From Planococcus maitriensis (GTDB lineage Bacteria; Bacillota; Bacilli; Bacillales_A; Planococcaceae), in assembly GCF_003289925.1 (NCBI RefSeq), contig NZ_QLZQ01000003.1, forward strand, positions 124,001 through 188,000: a stretch of DNA of 64,000 bases. The letters are read 5' to 3'. Made by a program: the position numbers and the translations under genes. The stretch's first letter is position 1; every line of letters starts with the position of its first letter. Under the pieces are notes generated by a model. That model did no database searches and was not told where the DNA came from. It saw nothing but the letters and a program-made list of their open reading frames with translations. Of this stretch, positions 1-8,826 are shown piece by piece.

Positions 1-962
1 TTCATCGATCGGTCTCCTCGATTCCATTCGCAGGAAGATACCGCCTGATCGATTTCGCTTTATCGAATATAGTGAACGCGGATATCAACTCGGTCGGCAT
101 TTTCGCTTCCCCGCCTTTTGCTTCACTGATCGACCATATCGGGGTCGGGAAAAGCTGGGATTTGGACCGGCGCAAAGAAGGGCTGTTCTTCTTGCCGACA
201 ACCCATCAAAATGGGGGCATTGCCACAGTCGGCTCATTCCATGACTTTGAAGAGCATATCCAGTTTTTTGAGAAAAGCCGCCAAACGCATGTGGTAGTCA
301 CAAGCAGTTTCGTAGTCGGGCAATTGGATTACAAAGAAATGCTTGCCCATCACCTGGCATCCGGAAAAGACATTACTGAAGCTGTCGGTGCAGGCGGTTC
401 CTTGAAGTCGTATATCCTGTCACGCAGATTGATGCTTGAATTGATCCGCTCCCATAGGGAGAAACGCATTCTCAGCGTCGAAGACTTAGTGAACTTGAAA
501 AAAGCGCCTTATTCATACGGTGTATATGAATATAAAGGGTATTTCGCCATCATCGATTCGATCCAGCAATATTTTAAAGAGTCGCTCGGGCTATTGGACG
601 AAAACAACCGCCGATTGCTGTTTTTGCCGCAAGCACCTATTTACACAAAAGTGAAAGACGAGCCGCCAACCCGTTACCTGGACGGATCGAACGTATCGAA
701 CTCGATGATGGCAAACGGCAGTACAATCTTGGGGAATGTCAAAAACAGCATCATCAGCCGGGCCGTCACCATCGGCATAAACGCGAATCTGGATAGCTGC
801 ATCATCATGCAGAAATGCACAATCGAAGAAAATTGCGAGCTCGCCTATGTCATCGCCGATAAAGATGTCTATATCGAAAAAGGCGTGAAGTTGATCGGCA
901 CAGCTGACCGGCCGTTTGTCCTGAGAAAAGGCGAACGGGTCACGAAGGAGGATTTCCAATGA
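1..962 (+). CDS. glgD: GlgD-like ADP-glucose pyrophosphorylase subunit, 5' end missing
   Basis: The open frame runs in from the left edge (codons in phase from base 3), so the start lies outside the window. The visible N-terminal part reads PFAGRYRLIDFALSN, the conserved loop of nucleotidyltransferases of the GlgC/GlgD group, followed by a nucleotidyltransferase body and a C-terminal left-handed beta-helix with hexapeptide-like repeats (about the last 90 residues). GlgD is usually the non-catalytic or regulatory partner of GlgC in ADP-glucose synthesis for glycogen. The stop overlaps the glgA start by 4 bases (ATGA), the usual operon order in Bacillales. The symbol rests on position and family; a GlgC reading is less likely because glgD is the gene normally next to glgA. 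Confidence 0.88.
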   Translation, partial: HRSVSSIPFAGRYRLIDFALSNIVNADINSVGIFASPPFASLIDHIGVGKSWDLDRRKEGLFFLPTTHQNGGIATVGSFHDFEEHIQFFEKSRQTHVVVTSSFVVGQLDYKEMLAHHLASGKDITEAVGAGGSLKSYILSRRLMLELIRSHREKRILSVEDLVNLKKAPYSYGVYEYKGYFAIIDSIQQYFKESLGLLDENNRRLLFLPQAPIYTKVKDEPPTRYLDGSNVSNSMMANGSTILGNVKNSIISRAVTIGINANLDSCIIMQKCTIEENCELAYVIADKDVYIEKGVKLIGTADRPFVLRKGERVTKEDFQ

Positions 963-2383
963 AGATTGTGATGGCCGCTGCGGAATGCGCCCCTTTCGCC
1001 AAAGCGGGCGGCCTGGCCGATGTAATGGGTGCCTTGCCGCAGGAATTGGCCCATCTCGGACACGAGGTGCAGGTCATCATCCCGAAATACAGTTTGATCC
1101 ACGAACGCTACCGGCAGCAATTCCGCAAAGTGGGTGGGCAATCCTTCGATTTTAAAGATGAAGAGAAAGATTATGCCATTCACGAATTCAATAAACAAGG
1201 TGTAAGATTCCTGTTTTTGGAAAATGATTCGTATTTTGAAAGGGACAGCATTTATGGCCCGGACGATGCCGAGCGATACGCGTTTTTCAGCCGGGCAGTG
1301 CTGGATTTCCTGGCGCGTTCCGAAACAGCTCCGGATGTCTTGCATGTCCATGACTGGCACACGGCGGTGGTGCCATTCCTATTGAAAGAAGACCCGCAGT
1401 ATGCACAGTTATCCGCTCATGTGAAAACCGTCCTGACGATACACAATCTCCAGTTCCAGGGCACTTTTCCGAAAGATGTGTTTCTGGAACAGTACCGGAT
1501 GGATGAAAAATTTTACGAAAACGGCCAAGTCGAATGGCAAGGAAACTTCAATTCCCTGAAAACCGGTATTCTATACGCCGACAAATTGACGACTGTCAGC
1601 CCGAACTACCGGGATGAAATCTTGACGGAAGCTTACGGGGAGCGTTTAGAGAGCCTGCTCGCCGAACGGGAAGCGGATTTACGGGGCATATTGAATGGCA
1701 TCGATACGGAAGCCTACAATCCGAAGGCCGACGAACACATCGCACAGGTTTTCAACGCAGGAGATATAGAAGGAAAGCAGGCGAACAAACGCGCCATCCA
1801 AAAACGCTGCGGCCTGCCGATACAGCCGGATACCCCATTATTGACGATGGTGTCACGGCTTTCAGGACAGAAAGGAATCGATGTGCTTGAACAAAGCTTG
1901 CCCGAATTTTTGGAAGGTGATCTCCAATTTGTGCTGCTCGGTTCGGGGGAAGCGCATTACGAAGAGTTTTTCCAGCGCCTTGAAGTGGACTATGCCGGGA
2001 AAGTTTCCGTCCATCTCGGCTTCGATGAAGCGTTCGCCCATCAATTATACGCAGGCGCGGATATTTTCCTGATGCCTTCGCATTTTGAACCGTGCGGATT
2101 GAGCCAATTGATTTCCATGCGCTATGGCACCATCCCGGTGGCGAACCGGACAGGCGGCTTGCGCGATACGGTAGATGAATATAATGAAGATGACATGACA
2201 GGAACGGGCTTCTTAAGCGATTTCAAAGCCGGCCTTCATTTCGATGAAGCCTTATCGCGCGCCTTATCCTTCTATGACAAGCCGGACCATTGGAATGCGT
2301 TGATCCATAACGGCATGGCGAGAGATTCGTCCTGGTCGCGTTCGGCGAAAGAATATGAGAAATTATATGCGAGCTTAAACTGA
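959..2383 (+). CDS. glgA: Glycogen synthase (ADP-glucose)
   Basis: This 474-residue GT5 glycosyltransferase extends alpha-1,4-glucan chains from ADP-glucose in the cytoplasm. The N-terminal KAGGL motif, with the substrate-binding lysine at residue 15, and the C-terminal EPCGLSQ motif, with the glutamate near residue 377, are both intact and the length is normal for the family. The ATG overlaps the end of glgD, and the AAGGAGG ribosome binding site lies inside glgD at about 944-950. glgP follows after 14 bases. The run glgD-glgA-glgP matches the Bacillus glgBCDAP operon, so regulation is probably set upstream of this window. Confidence 0.97.
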   Translation: MKIVMAAAECAPFAKAGGLADVMGALPQELAHLGHEVQVIIPKYSLIHERYRQQFRKVGGQSFDFKDEEKDYAIHEFNKQGVRFLFLENDSYFERDSIYGPDDAERYAFFSRAVLDFLARSETAPDVLHVHDWHTAVVPFLLKEDPQYAQLSAHVKTVLTIHNLQFQGTFPKDVFLEQYRMDEKFYENGQVEWQGNFNSLKTGILYADKLTTVSPNYRDEILTEAYGERLESLLAEREADLRGILNGIDTEAYNPKADEHIAQVFNAGDIEGKQANKRAIQKRCGLPIQPDTPLLTMVSRLSGQKGIDVLEQSLPEFLEGDLQFVLLGSGEAHYEEFFQRLEVDYAGKVSVHLGFDEAFAHQLYAGADIFLMPSHFEPCGLSQLISMRYGTIPVANRTGGLRDTVDEYNEDDMTGTGFLSDFKAGLHFDEALSRALSFYDKPDHWNALIHNGMARDSSWSRSAKEYEKLYASLN

Positions 2384-2397
2384 AGGGTGTGTTGAGA

Positions 2398-4782
2398 ATG
2401 TTTTCCACCAAGGAGCAATTCAAAGAAGAATTCAACCGGCGCTTAGCAATGGAAAACGGGGATAAAACAGAGAGCACAGCCTATATGGTATTAGGGAAGA
2501 TGGTTTGCGAGGAAGTCATGTTGGAATGGGACAAGCAGCAAGCTGCCAAACGGGACAGCGGAGATAAGCAATTGTATTACTTGTCGATTGAATTCCTGCT
2601 CGGCCGCTTGCTGGGGCAGAACCTGCATAATTTAGGCGCCTATACACTGGTTGAAGAAGCGCTTGGCGAAATCGGCTATAAATTGTCCGAAATCGAAGAG
2701 CTCGAACAGGAACCGGGACTTGGAAACGGGGGGCTCGGCCGTTTGGCTGCATGTTTCCTGGATTCACTCGCTTCGCTCGGCTTGCCCGGGCATGGCTGCG
2801 GGATCCGCTACCGCGGGGGGTTATTCACGCAGCATTTCATCAAAGGCTTCCAGGTGGAATTGCCGACCGATTGGATCAAGGAAGGCCAGGGCCTCGAAGT
2901 GCGCAGGGAAGACCTCGCGCTCGATATCCCGTTTTACGGGGAGGTGGGCATGACCGTCGAAGAACAAGGCGTCCGCACGGAACTGGAGAATGCGGTGTGG
3001 GTCAAAGCCGTGCCCTACGATATGCCGATTGTCGGGGCGCAGGGCGGCACGATCAACACGCTCAGGCTCTGGCAGGCGGAAACGTCCGACCGGCCGCTGC
3101 CTTATGGGCTCGGGTATTTGGTGAATGAGCTCGAGACGGCTAAAATCTCCGACCGGCTTTATCCGGATGACGCACTCGACAGCGGAAAGCTCCTGCGGTT
3201 GAAACAACAATACTTCTTGTGCAGTGCCTCCATCCGCACGATCCTCGCGACACGCAATTTCGATATCGAAGAATTGCCTGAAAAAGTGGCGATTCAAATC
3301 AACGATACGCACCCCGCTTTATCGGTTCCGGAGTTGATGCGGATATTGATGGATGATTATGGACTGGATTGGGATAAAGCATGGTCGTTGACTACGCGGA
3401 CCATCTCCTATACGAATCATACGATTTTGGAAGAAGCGATGGAAAAATGGGAAAGCCGTCTGCTGCGCCAGCTATTGCCGCGCATTTACCAGATCATCGA
3501 AGAAATCGACCGGCGCTTCAGGGCTGAATGGGAATCGAAGGAATTGGACGAACAGGCTGTACACAAGCTGTCGATCATCGACGGAGGCGTCGTGAAAATG
3601 GCTGTCTTGGCAGTTGTCGGCAGCTATAAAGTGAACGGGGTGGCAAAGCTCCATACGGAAATCCTGAAGAAACGCGAGATGAAAGAACTGAATGAATATT
3701 TCCCGGATAAATTCCATAATAAGACTAACGGTATCACCCATCGCCGCTGGCTGCTTGGGGCGAATCCGGAATTGGCTTCACTCATTACCGAACATATCGG
3801 AACGGAGTGGATCCGCCGGCCTGAGCAATTGAGTGAACTCGGCTATCTGGCGGACAGCCGGCCGTTCCTGGAGGCTTTCCAAGCCATCAAGAGGCTGAAA
3901 AAAGAGCATCTGATCCATCACCTCGAACGGGAACACGACACGATTGTTGACCCCGATTCGATTTTTGATATCCACATCAAACGGATCCACGGTTATAAGC
4001 GCCAGCTGATGAACATATTGCATGTCCAGCAATTATATAAGCGCATCAAGAGCGACCCGAATTACAGGCCGTATCCACGGACCTTCCTGTTCGGCGGCAA
4101 ATCCGCCCCGAGCTATCATTTCGCCAAACAAGTCATCAAGCTGATCAATACAGTCGCCGATCGCGTCAATAGCGATCCGGTCGCAAGGCGCCACCTGCAC
4201 ATCGTTTTCGTTGAGGACTATAATGTCAGCCATGCGGAATTTCTGATACCGGCAGCGGACATCAGCGAACAGATCTCTACAGCTTCCAAAGAAGCATCAG
4301 GCACCGGCAACATGAAGTTCATGATGAACGGCGCATTGACCCTCGGGACGTATGACGGGGCGAATGTCGAGATCTTCGATGCGGTCGGCGAACAAAACGC
4401 TTTCGTCTTCGGCATGAGTTCAGAACAAGTCATGCGTTTCGAGCGTGACGGAAACTATGACCCGAAAGACATCATCGAGCAGGACCCGTGCATCCGCGAG
4501 GCTATTGAAGAACTGGCCCGCGGGGAATGGTCAGACGGCCCGCATAATTCCGACTTTATCGTGCGTCAATTGACAGAGGAAGGGGACCCGTTTTTTGTCT
4601 TGAAAGACTTGGCGGACTACGCCCGGACACATGACCGCGTACTTGATGCGTATGGGCGCCCTGTCGAATGGGCGAGCATGTGCGTGAGAAATATCGCCGC
4701 TTCCGGCATTTTCTCAAGCGACCGGACGATCCAGCAGTATTCCGAAGAAGTCTGGGGATTGTCGAAAGTTCCGACTAACTGA
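2398..4782 (+). CDS. glgP: Glycogen phosphorylase
   Basis: This GT35 glucan phosphorylase, about 794 residues, releases glucose-1-phosphate from glycogen ends. The PLP site is visible as GTGNMKF, with the Schiff-base lysine at about residue 640, and the full-length family fold is present. A GTG nine bases upstream is also in frame, but the ATG at 2398 sits at a better distance from the AAGGGTG ribosome binding site. It is the last glg gene of the operon. No terminator was seen before the dehydrogenase gene 20 bases downstream, so the two are probably cotranscribed. Confidence 0.96.
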   Translation: MFSTKEQFKEEFNRRLAMENGDKTESTAYMVLGKMVCEEVMLEWDKQQAAKRDSGDKQLYYLSIEFLLGRLLGQNLHNLGAYTLVEEALGEIGYKLSEIEELEQEPGLGNGGLGRLAACFLDSLASLGLPGHGCGIRYRGGLFTQHFIKGFQVELPTDWIKEGQGLEVRREDLALDIPFYGEVGMTVEEQGVRTELENAVWVKAVPYDMPIVGAQGGTINTLRLWQAETSDRPLPYGLGYLVNELETAKISDRLYPDDALDSGKLLRLKQQYFLCSASIRTILATRNFDIEELPEKVAIQINDTHPALSVPELMRILMDDYGLDWDKAWSLTTRTISYTNHTILEEAMEKWESRLLRQLLPRIYQIIEEIDRRFRAEWESKELDEQAVHKLSIIDGGVVKMAVLAVVGSYKVNGVAKLHTEILKKREMKELNEYFPDKFHNKTNGITHRRWLLGANPELASLITEHIGTEWIRRPEQLSELGYLADSRPFLEAFQAIKRLKKEHLIHHLEREHDTIVDPDSIFDIHIKRIHGYKRQLMNILHVQQLYKRIKSDPNYRPYPRTFLFGGKSAPSYHFAKQVIKLINTVADRVNSDPVARRHLHIVFVEDYNVSHAEFLIPAADISEQISTASKEASGTGNMKFMMNGALTLGTYDGANVEIFDAVGEQNAFVFGMSSEQVMRFERDGNYDPKDIIEQDPCIREAIEELARGEWSDGPHNSDFIVRQLTEEGDPFFVLKDLADYARTHDRVLDAYGRPVEWASMCVRNIAASGIFSSDRTIQQYSEEVWGLSKVPTN

Positions 4783-4802
4783 AACCGACAGGAGGATAAG
4801 CA

Positions 4803-5612
4803 ATGGCACAAGAAAATTTCGATAATACCGATTTGGCTGACTACAAAGCAAGCGGTGCTTTGGAAGGGAAAGTGGCAATCGTCACCGGTGCCAGCAGCGG
4901 CATTGGGCAGGCGGTCGCAATTGCCTATGCAAAAGAAGGCGCACGTGTAGTCATCGGCTATCTCGATGACGATGAAGGCGCCCGAAAAACCTTGCGCATC
5001 ATCGAATCCTACGGCGGCGAAGCGCGTGCTTTGGGCGGAGACCTCGGAAAATCAGAGAATTGCGACGCGCTCATAAACTTTACGCTTAATGAATTCGGCG
5101 CTGTGGATATCGTCGTCAATAACGCGGGGTTCCAATATCCGCAAACTTCGCCGCTCGATATCAGCGATGAGCAAATGCTGAAGACTTTCGAGATCAAGGC
5201 GTTCGCGATGTTTTATTTAGTGCGTGCGGCTTTGCCCCATTTGAAGAAAGGATCGCGCATCATCAATACCGCTTCCATCAATGCCTACCGGGGCCACTCG
5301 GATCTCATCGACTATTCAGGGGCAAACGGGGCGATGGTCGCCATGACCCGTTCCTTGGCAAGGCGGCTTGTCCGCGAGGAAATTGCGGTCAATGGCATCG
5401 CGCCCGGACCGATTTGGACGCCGCTCATCACCAAGACTTTCGGGGATCTGAACCCGGATGTCGGTGCCGATTTCGGCGAAGACGTGCCGGCCGGGCGCCC
5501 TGGCCAGCCGTATGAACTCGTGAAAGCCTATGTGTTCCTGGCGGATCCGCAGAATTCCTACATGACTGGGCAGTTTTTGCATATGAACGGTGGCGACTAT
5601 ATGTCCACATAA
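4803..5612 (+). CDS. Stress-type short-chain dehydrogenase with altered active site
   Basis: This 269-residue classical SDR resembles the YdaD/GS39-YhxC group, which in Bacillus subtilis includes general stress proteins. The cofactor motif TGASSGIG (residues 28-35), the NNAG motif and the catalytic serine (158) are present. The catalytic tyrosine is at 171, but the lysine of YxxxK is an asparagine (N175, YSGAN). Either lysine-independent chemistry or a loss of oxidoreductase activity follows. The substrate cannot be read from the sequence. The gene has its own GGAGGATAA ribosome binding site just after glgP and ends at a strong terminator. Confidence 0.9.
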   Translation: MAQENFDNTDLADYKASGALEGKVAIVTGASSGIGQAVAIAYAKEGARVVIGYLDDDEGARKTLRIIESYGGEARALGGDLGKSENCDALINFTLNEFGAVDIVVNNAGFQYPQTSPLDISDEQMLKTFEIKAFAMFYLVRAALPHLKKGSRIINTASINAYRGHSDLIDYSGANGAMVAMTRSLARRLVREEIAVNGIAPGPIWTPLITKTFGDLNPDVGADFGEDVPAGRPGQPYELVKAYVFLADPQNSYMTGQFLHMNGGDYMST

Positions 5613-5640
5613 AAAAGCACGGGCGCTCCCGTGCTTTTTT
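5611..5640 (+). terminator. Rho-independent terminator of the glycogen operon
   Basis: A 9-bp stem AAGCACGGG/CCCGTGCTT with a 4-base loop is followed by a T run. It closes the glg-SDR transcript. Confidence 0.93.
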
Positions 5641-5699
5641 ACGTGGAATTTCTGCCTTTTCCTCATGCTATGGTAAAATTCCGGTAAGAGGTGGAAAAC

Positions 5700-6794
5700 A
5701 TGAAAAAGATAATGTGGCTCACCGTTTTGTTGCTGGGGTTAGCGGGCTGCGTCCCGCTCGGTGAACCAGCGGAACCGAAACCGGCGGCACCGGAACAGCC
5801 CGAACAAAACGCAACTGAAGAACAGCAGGGAGGGCTCACCGTCCATTATATCGACGTCGGCCAAGGGTCTGCCGCATACCTGGAATGGGACGGCTATTCG
5901 ATGCTGATCGATGCCGGGGACTGGAACGCCAGTGACACGTTGATGTATTTGGATAAACTGGAAGTCGAAAAAATCGATATCGCGGTTGGGACCCATCCCG
6001 ACGCCGATCATATCGGCCAATTGGCGCGTGTCATCGAAACTTACCAAGTCGGGGAAGTGTGGATGTCAGGAAACCCGAGTTCCTCCAACACGTTCATCCG
6101 GACGCTCGAAGCGGTTGATGAAGCGGGAATTCCTTACGAAGAACCGCGGCGCGGGGATGTGTATGACGTCGGCTCGCTCAAGATCGAAGTGCTGCATCCC
6201 GAGGAATTAAGCGGCAACACAAACGGCGATTCGCTGTCATTCCGCATCAGTTACGGGGAGACGGCATTCATCTTTACAGGTGATGCCGATATCCAGGCGG
6301 AAAAGGAAATGGTCGCCAGCAACTTGCCGCTCGAAGCGGATATTTTGCTGATGGGCCATCATGGCTCCAATACATCTACGAGCCGGGAATTCTTGCAGGC
6401 TGTCAATCCTGATGTGGCGATTTACAGTGCCGGAATCGACAATCCGTATGGCCATCCTTACGCTGAAGTGCTGGCATTAGTGGAAAACGAAGGAGCGGAA
6501 GTGTATGGTACTGACGTCAATGGCACAATCATCGTCGAAACGGACGGACAGGAATACAGCGTTGAAACCGACAGGGAAGGGGTTGCCAAAGAAGGCAGCA
6601 ACCGCTGTGTGGACATCAACGGGGCTTCCACTGCGGAACTGACGGAACTGGCAGGAATCGGAGAAACATTGGCCGAAGCGATCATCTCAGAACGCCCATT
6701 TGAAACGCTCGATGACTTGACGCGTGTCAGCGGCATCGGCGAAGGGAAATTGGCTGGATTGAAAGAACAGGGATTAGCTTGTGTAGGGGAGTGA
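5700..6794 (+). CDS. Secreted ComEC-like metallo-beta-lactamase lipoprotein with helix-hairpin-helix domain
   Basis: About 364 residues. The start at 5700 is preferred over GTG 5691 because TAAGAGGTGG sits at normal spacing. A lipoprotein signal ends in the lipobox LAGC (cysteine near 17), followed by a short Pro/Glu-rich linker, a metallo-beta-lactamase domain with the metal motif HPDADH and a second HHGS motif, and a C-terminal helix-hairpin-helix domain of the ComEA type (about the last 55 residues). The catalytic part is like the nuclease-type domain of ComEC. An extracellular, membrane-anchored DNA- or nucleotide-degrading enzyme is a reasonable inference, but the substrate is not shown. 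DUF3006 follows after 4 bases. Confidence 0.9.
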   Translation: MKKIMWLTVLLLGLAGCVPLGEPAEPKPAAPEQPEQNATEEQQGGLTVHYIDVGQGSAAYLEWDGYSMLIDAGDWNASDTLMYLDKLEVEKIDIAVGTHPDADHIGQLARVIETYQVGEVWMSGNPSSSNTFIRTLEAVDEAGIPYEEPRRGDVYDVGSLKIEVLHPEELSGNTNGDSLSFRISYGETAFIFTGDADIQAEKEMVASNLPLEADILLMGHHGSNTSTSREFLQAVNPDVAIYSAGIDNPYGHPYAEVLALVENEGAEVYGTDVNGTIIVETDGQEYSVETDREGVAKEGSNRCVDINGASTAELTELAGIGETLAEAIISERPFETLDDLTRVSGIGEGKLAGLKEQGLACVGE

Positions 6795-6798
6795 GCAG

Positions 6799-7062
6799 AT
6801 GAGAGGGGTATTGGATCGTTTTGAAGATGGCGGCGTGGCTGTCATCATCGCAGAACAAGCCGGGCGTGAATTCCGTGTGCCGCTGCGCTATTTGCCGGAG
6901 GGCAGCAGGCGCGGCATGTGGTTTACGCTGAGCGTGGAAGACGGGCGCGTCGTGGATATCGAAGCGGATCTTGCGCAGACGAATGAGCGCACAGAAAAAG
7001 CTGGAGAGCTGATGGCGCGTTTACGCAACAAAAGCACAGGCAGCCGATTCAAGCGGAAATGA
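6799..7062 (+). CDS. DUF3006 family protein
   Basis: This 87-residue protein begins MRGVLDRFEDG, the characteristic opening of DUF3006, and ends in a basic tail. Members are small, of unknown function, and often encoded next to ComEC-like metallo-beta-lactamase proteins, exactly as here. The pair is translationally close and ends at one terminator, so they are almost certainly cotranscribed. There is no signal peptide, so unlike its partner it is predicted to stay in the cytoplasm. Confidence 0.82.
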   Translation: MRGVLDRFEDGGVAVIIAEQAGREFRVPLRYLPEGSRRGMWFTLSVEDGRVVDIEADLAQTNERTEKAGELMARLRNKSTGSRFKRK

Positions 7063-7098
7063 AAAAGCGTATGGAGATGTTTTCTCCATACGCTTTTC
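7062..7098. terminator. Bidirectional terminator
   Basis: A stem of about 14 bp (AAAAGCGTATGGAGA with its complement) is flanked by A and T runs. It serves the DUF3006 pair on the plus strand and the YkvR-like gene on the minus strand. Confidence 0.9.
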
Positions 7099-7110
7099 TT
7101 GTGATGATTG

Positions 7111-7401
7111 TTAAGTGGAGGCAAGTTCGGTCAGTTCCAGATGATAGTCCGCTACTTCATTGCCTTTATAGAGATTGGTCGTATCGGTGAAGTAATTGGA
7201 AATGGCAGCGTCGAATTCCAAGCCTTCAGCCGGCAAGCCGACACGGAAATTCATTTCATACAACAGGACGGCAATGTCATGGTAGGCATCGCTTGTCACT
7301 TTGAAATCGCACGAAAGCTGCCTGCGGCCATCCGCCAAGCTGCAAAGTTCAAGCTGATCCGTTTCGATTTGGCGGCCGTTCAATTGAATGGTTTCGCTCA
7401 T
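7111..7401 (-). CDS. YkvR-like DUF3219 family protein
   Basis: A 96-residue soluble acidic protein beginning MSETIQLNGR. Length and sequence feel match Bacillus subtilis YkvR (DUF3219), whose function is unknown. The ribosome binding site on the minus strand (GGAGGAATAACTG before the ATG) is good. It stands alone between the DUF3006 terminator and the ykvI-like gene. The family call is from memory of the family and carries moderate certainty. Confidence 0.65.
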   Translation of the reverse strand: MSETIQLNGRQIETDQLELCSLADGRRQLSCDFKVTSDAYHDIAVLLYEMNFRVGLPAEGLEFDAAISNYFTDTTNLYKGNEVADYHLELTELAST

Positions 7402-7485
7402 CAGTTATTCCTCCGTTCGGTTTGCTGAAAAATCATGGGCCCATCCCAGGCTCATTTTTTGAAAACCCTATAGTAACGATACCAT

Positions 7486-7520
7486 GAAAAAACACCAAGG
7501 CACAATCATGTGCTTTGGTG
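7486..7520 (-). terminator. Terminator overlapping the end of the ykvI-like gene
   Basis: An 11-bp stem CACCAAGGCAC/GTGCTTTGGTG contains one G-T pair and a 6-base loop. On the minus strand it is followed by a T run. The last 5 codons and the stop of the gene lie inside the hairpin. Confidence 0.8.
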
Positions 7521-8591
7521 TCTGATTTTTTCTGCGCGTGTTTCTTGCCGTTTCGGCTTCTTGATGTCGGCATAGATCAATGCGCCGACCAGGAACAAGC
7601 CTAAGTATCCGACCACCGGATAGAACATGCTGACGAGTTTCGTGAACCCGACAAAGCTGAGTACGTAAGCGATGACGCCGACGATGATCACGAAGATGCG
7701 GAATTTCGCAGTCCCCATCTCGATAAAGCGCGCGGAGAAGGAGAACAGCATGCTGACACCCGTGTTGTAGATCATGCCGAACAAAATGACCGACATAAAG
7801 ACACCGAGTGCAGGCGACAAGTCATCCGCAATTTGCAGCATCGGCATTTCAGCCGTGCCGACCACGTCGACTTGCGAGAAAATAGCCAAGTGGCTCAGGA
7901 TGATCAAGATTCCGAGGCCAAGGCCGCCGATCAATCCACCGCGAGCCGCGATTTTCGGATCTTTTTCTGTACCACCCATGACGATGGCCATCGAAGCGCC
8001 GACCGCAATGTTGAAGGAAACATAGTTGATGGCAGAAAGCCACCAGCTTCCGACAGCCGATTCCTGTTCTCTAGCAATGGATTCAAGCCCCGAAAACGAA
8101 CCGTCCATGGTCACCAAGCTGTATATCGCAAGCGCAATTACTGAAAGAATCAGGAACGGCGTGATGCTCCCGATGATATTGATGACTTTTTGAACGTTCA
8201 GCATAATCGTCAAGATGATCAAAACCGCCATGACGGTGCTGCCAAGAGCAGCTGACCAGCCGAACTGTTGTGAAAAAATCGAACCTGCTCCGGCGATCAT
8301 GACCACCCCTACGCCGAACAAGGTTAAAATGATGATGTAGTCGACAATGGTGCCGATTAATCGCCCGCTGATGCCGAAAATGGCTTCTTTATGGGAAGTG
8401 GTGCGCATGCGGCTGCCGAGGCGCGTCAAACTCATCCCCAGATAAGCAAAAAGCGCGGTAGCGACCACGGCTGCCACGGTCCCCATGATTCCAAAACTGG
8501 TGAAATACTGAAGGATTTCCTGTCCGGAAGCGAAACCGGCACCGACAATAATCCCGATGAAGGCGCTCCCCATTTTGATACTCTTAAACAT
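7506..8591 (-). CDS. YkvI-family membrane transporter
   Basis: The start is placed at 8591, where GAGGGGGAGCAAA precedes the ATG; a longer in-frame extension to 8657 would run through the promoter. The product has about 361 residues with some 10 hydrophobic segments and a glycine-rich first helix (GIIVGAGFASGQE) typical of YkvI, an uncharacterised branch of the amino acid/polyamine/organocation transporter fold. The substrate is unknown. A sigma-A promoter overlapped by a CcpA cre site lies upstream, so repression on good carbon sources is predicted. Confidence 0.88.
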   Translation of the reverse strand: MFKSIKMGSAFIGIIVGAGFASGQEILQYFTSFGIMGTVAAVVATALFAYLGMSLTRLGSRMRTTSHKEAIFGISGRLIGTIVDYIIILTLFGVGVVMIAGAGSIFSQQFGWSAALGSTVMAVLIILTIMLNVQKVINIIGSITPFLILSVIALAIYSLVTMDGSFSGLESIAREQESAVGSWWLSAINYVSFNIAVGASMAIVMGGTEKDPKIAARGGLIGGLGLGILIILSHLAIFSQVDVVGTAEMPMLQIADDLSPALGVFMSVILFGMIYNTGVSMLFSFSARFIEMGTAKFRIFVIIVGVIAYVLSFVGFTKLVSMFYPVVGYLGLFLVGALIYADIKKPKRQETRAEKIRHQST

Positions 8592-8647
8592 TTTGCTCCC
8601 CCTCGTTAAGCGTGCAAATGTACTTATTTGAAAATTAACCTTTTTCA

Positions 8648-8676
8648 AATATAGCAAAATTAAAACGTTTTCACAA
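8648..8676 (-). promoter_or_regulatory. Sigma-A promoter of the ykvI-like gene
   Basis: On the minus strand TTGTGA (8676-8671), 17 bases, then TATATT (8653-8648), preceded by TGC, which makes an extended -10. The predicted transcription start is about 50 bases ahead of the ATG. Confidence 0.65.
8660..8673 (-). promoter_or_regulatory. CcpA cre site
   Basis: The minus strand reads TGAAAACGTTTTAA, 13 of 14 matches to TGWAANCGNTNWCA. It overlaps the -35 element and spacer of the promoter, a position expected to repress. Confidence 0.6.
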
Positions 8677-8786
8677 ACTTAATTCGGAAAACAAGAGTAT
8701 TTTACTAGTTATTCAGTAAGGGCTATGTAGCTAAATAATATTTGTGATATAACATTTTATGGAAAGGGATAAACGCAAGGCATAAT

Positions 8787-8821
8787 AAAACCCCTTGCGG
8801 CAAGCTGCCGCAAGGGGTTTA
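8787..8821. terminator. Bidirectional terminator after the yflT-family gene
   Basis: A 15-bp stem AAACCCCTTGCGGCA with its complement around a 3-base loop. The A-rich left flank gives a T run on the minus strand, so it terminates the yflT-family gene. Confidence 0.88.
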
Positions 8822-8826
8822 GCTGA

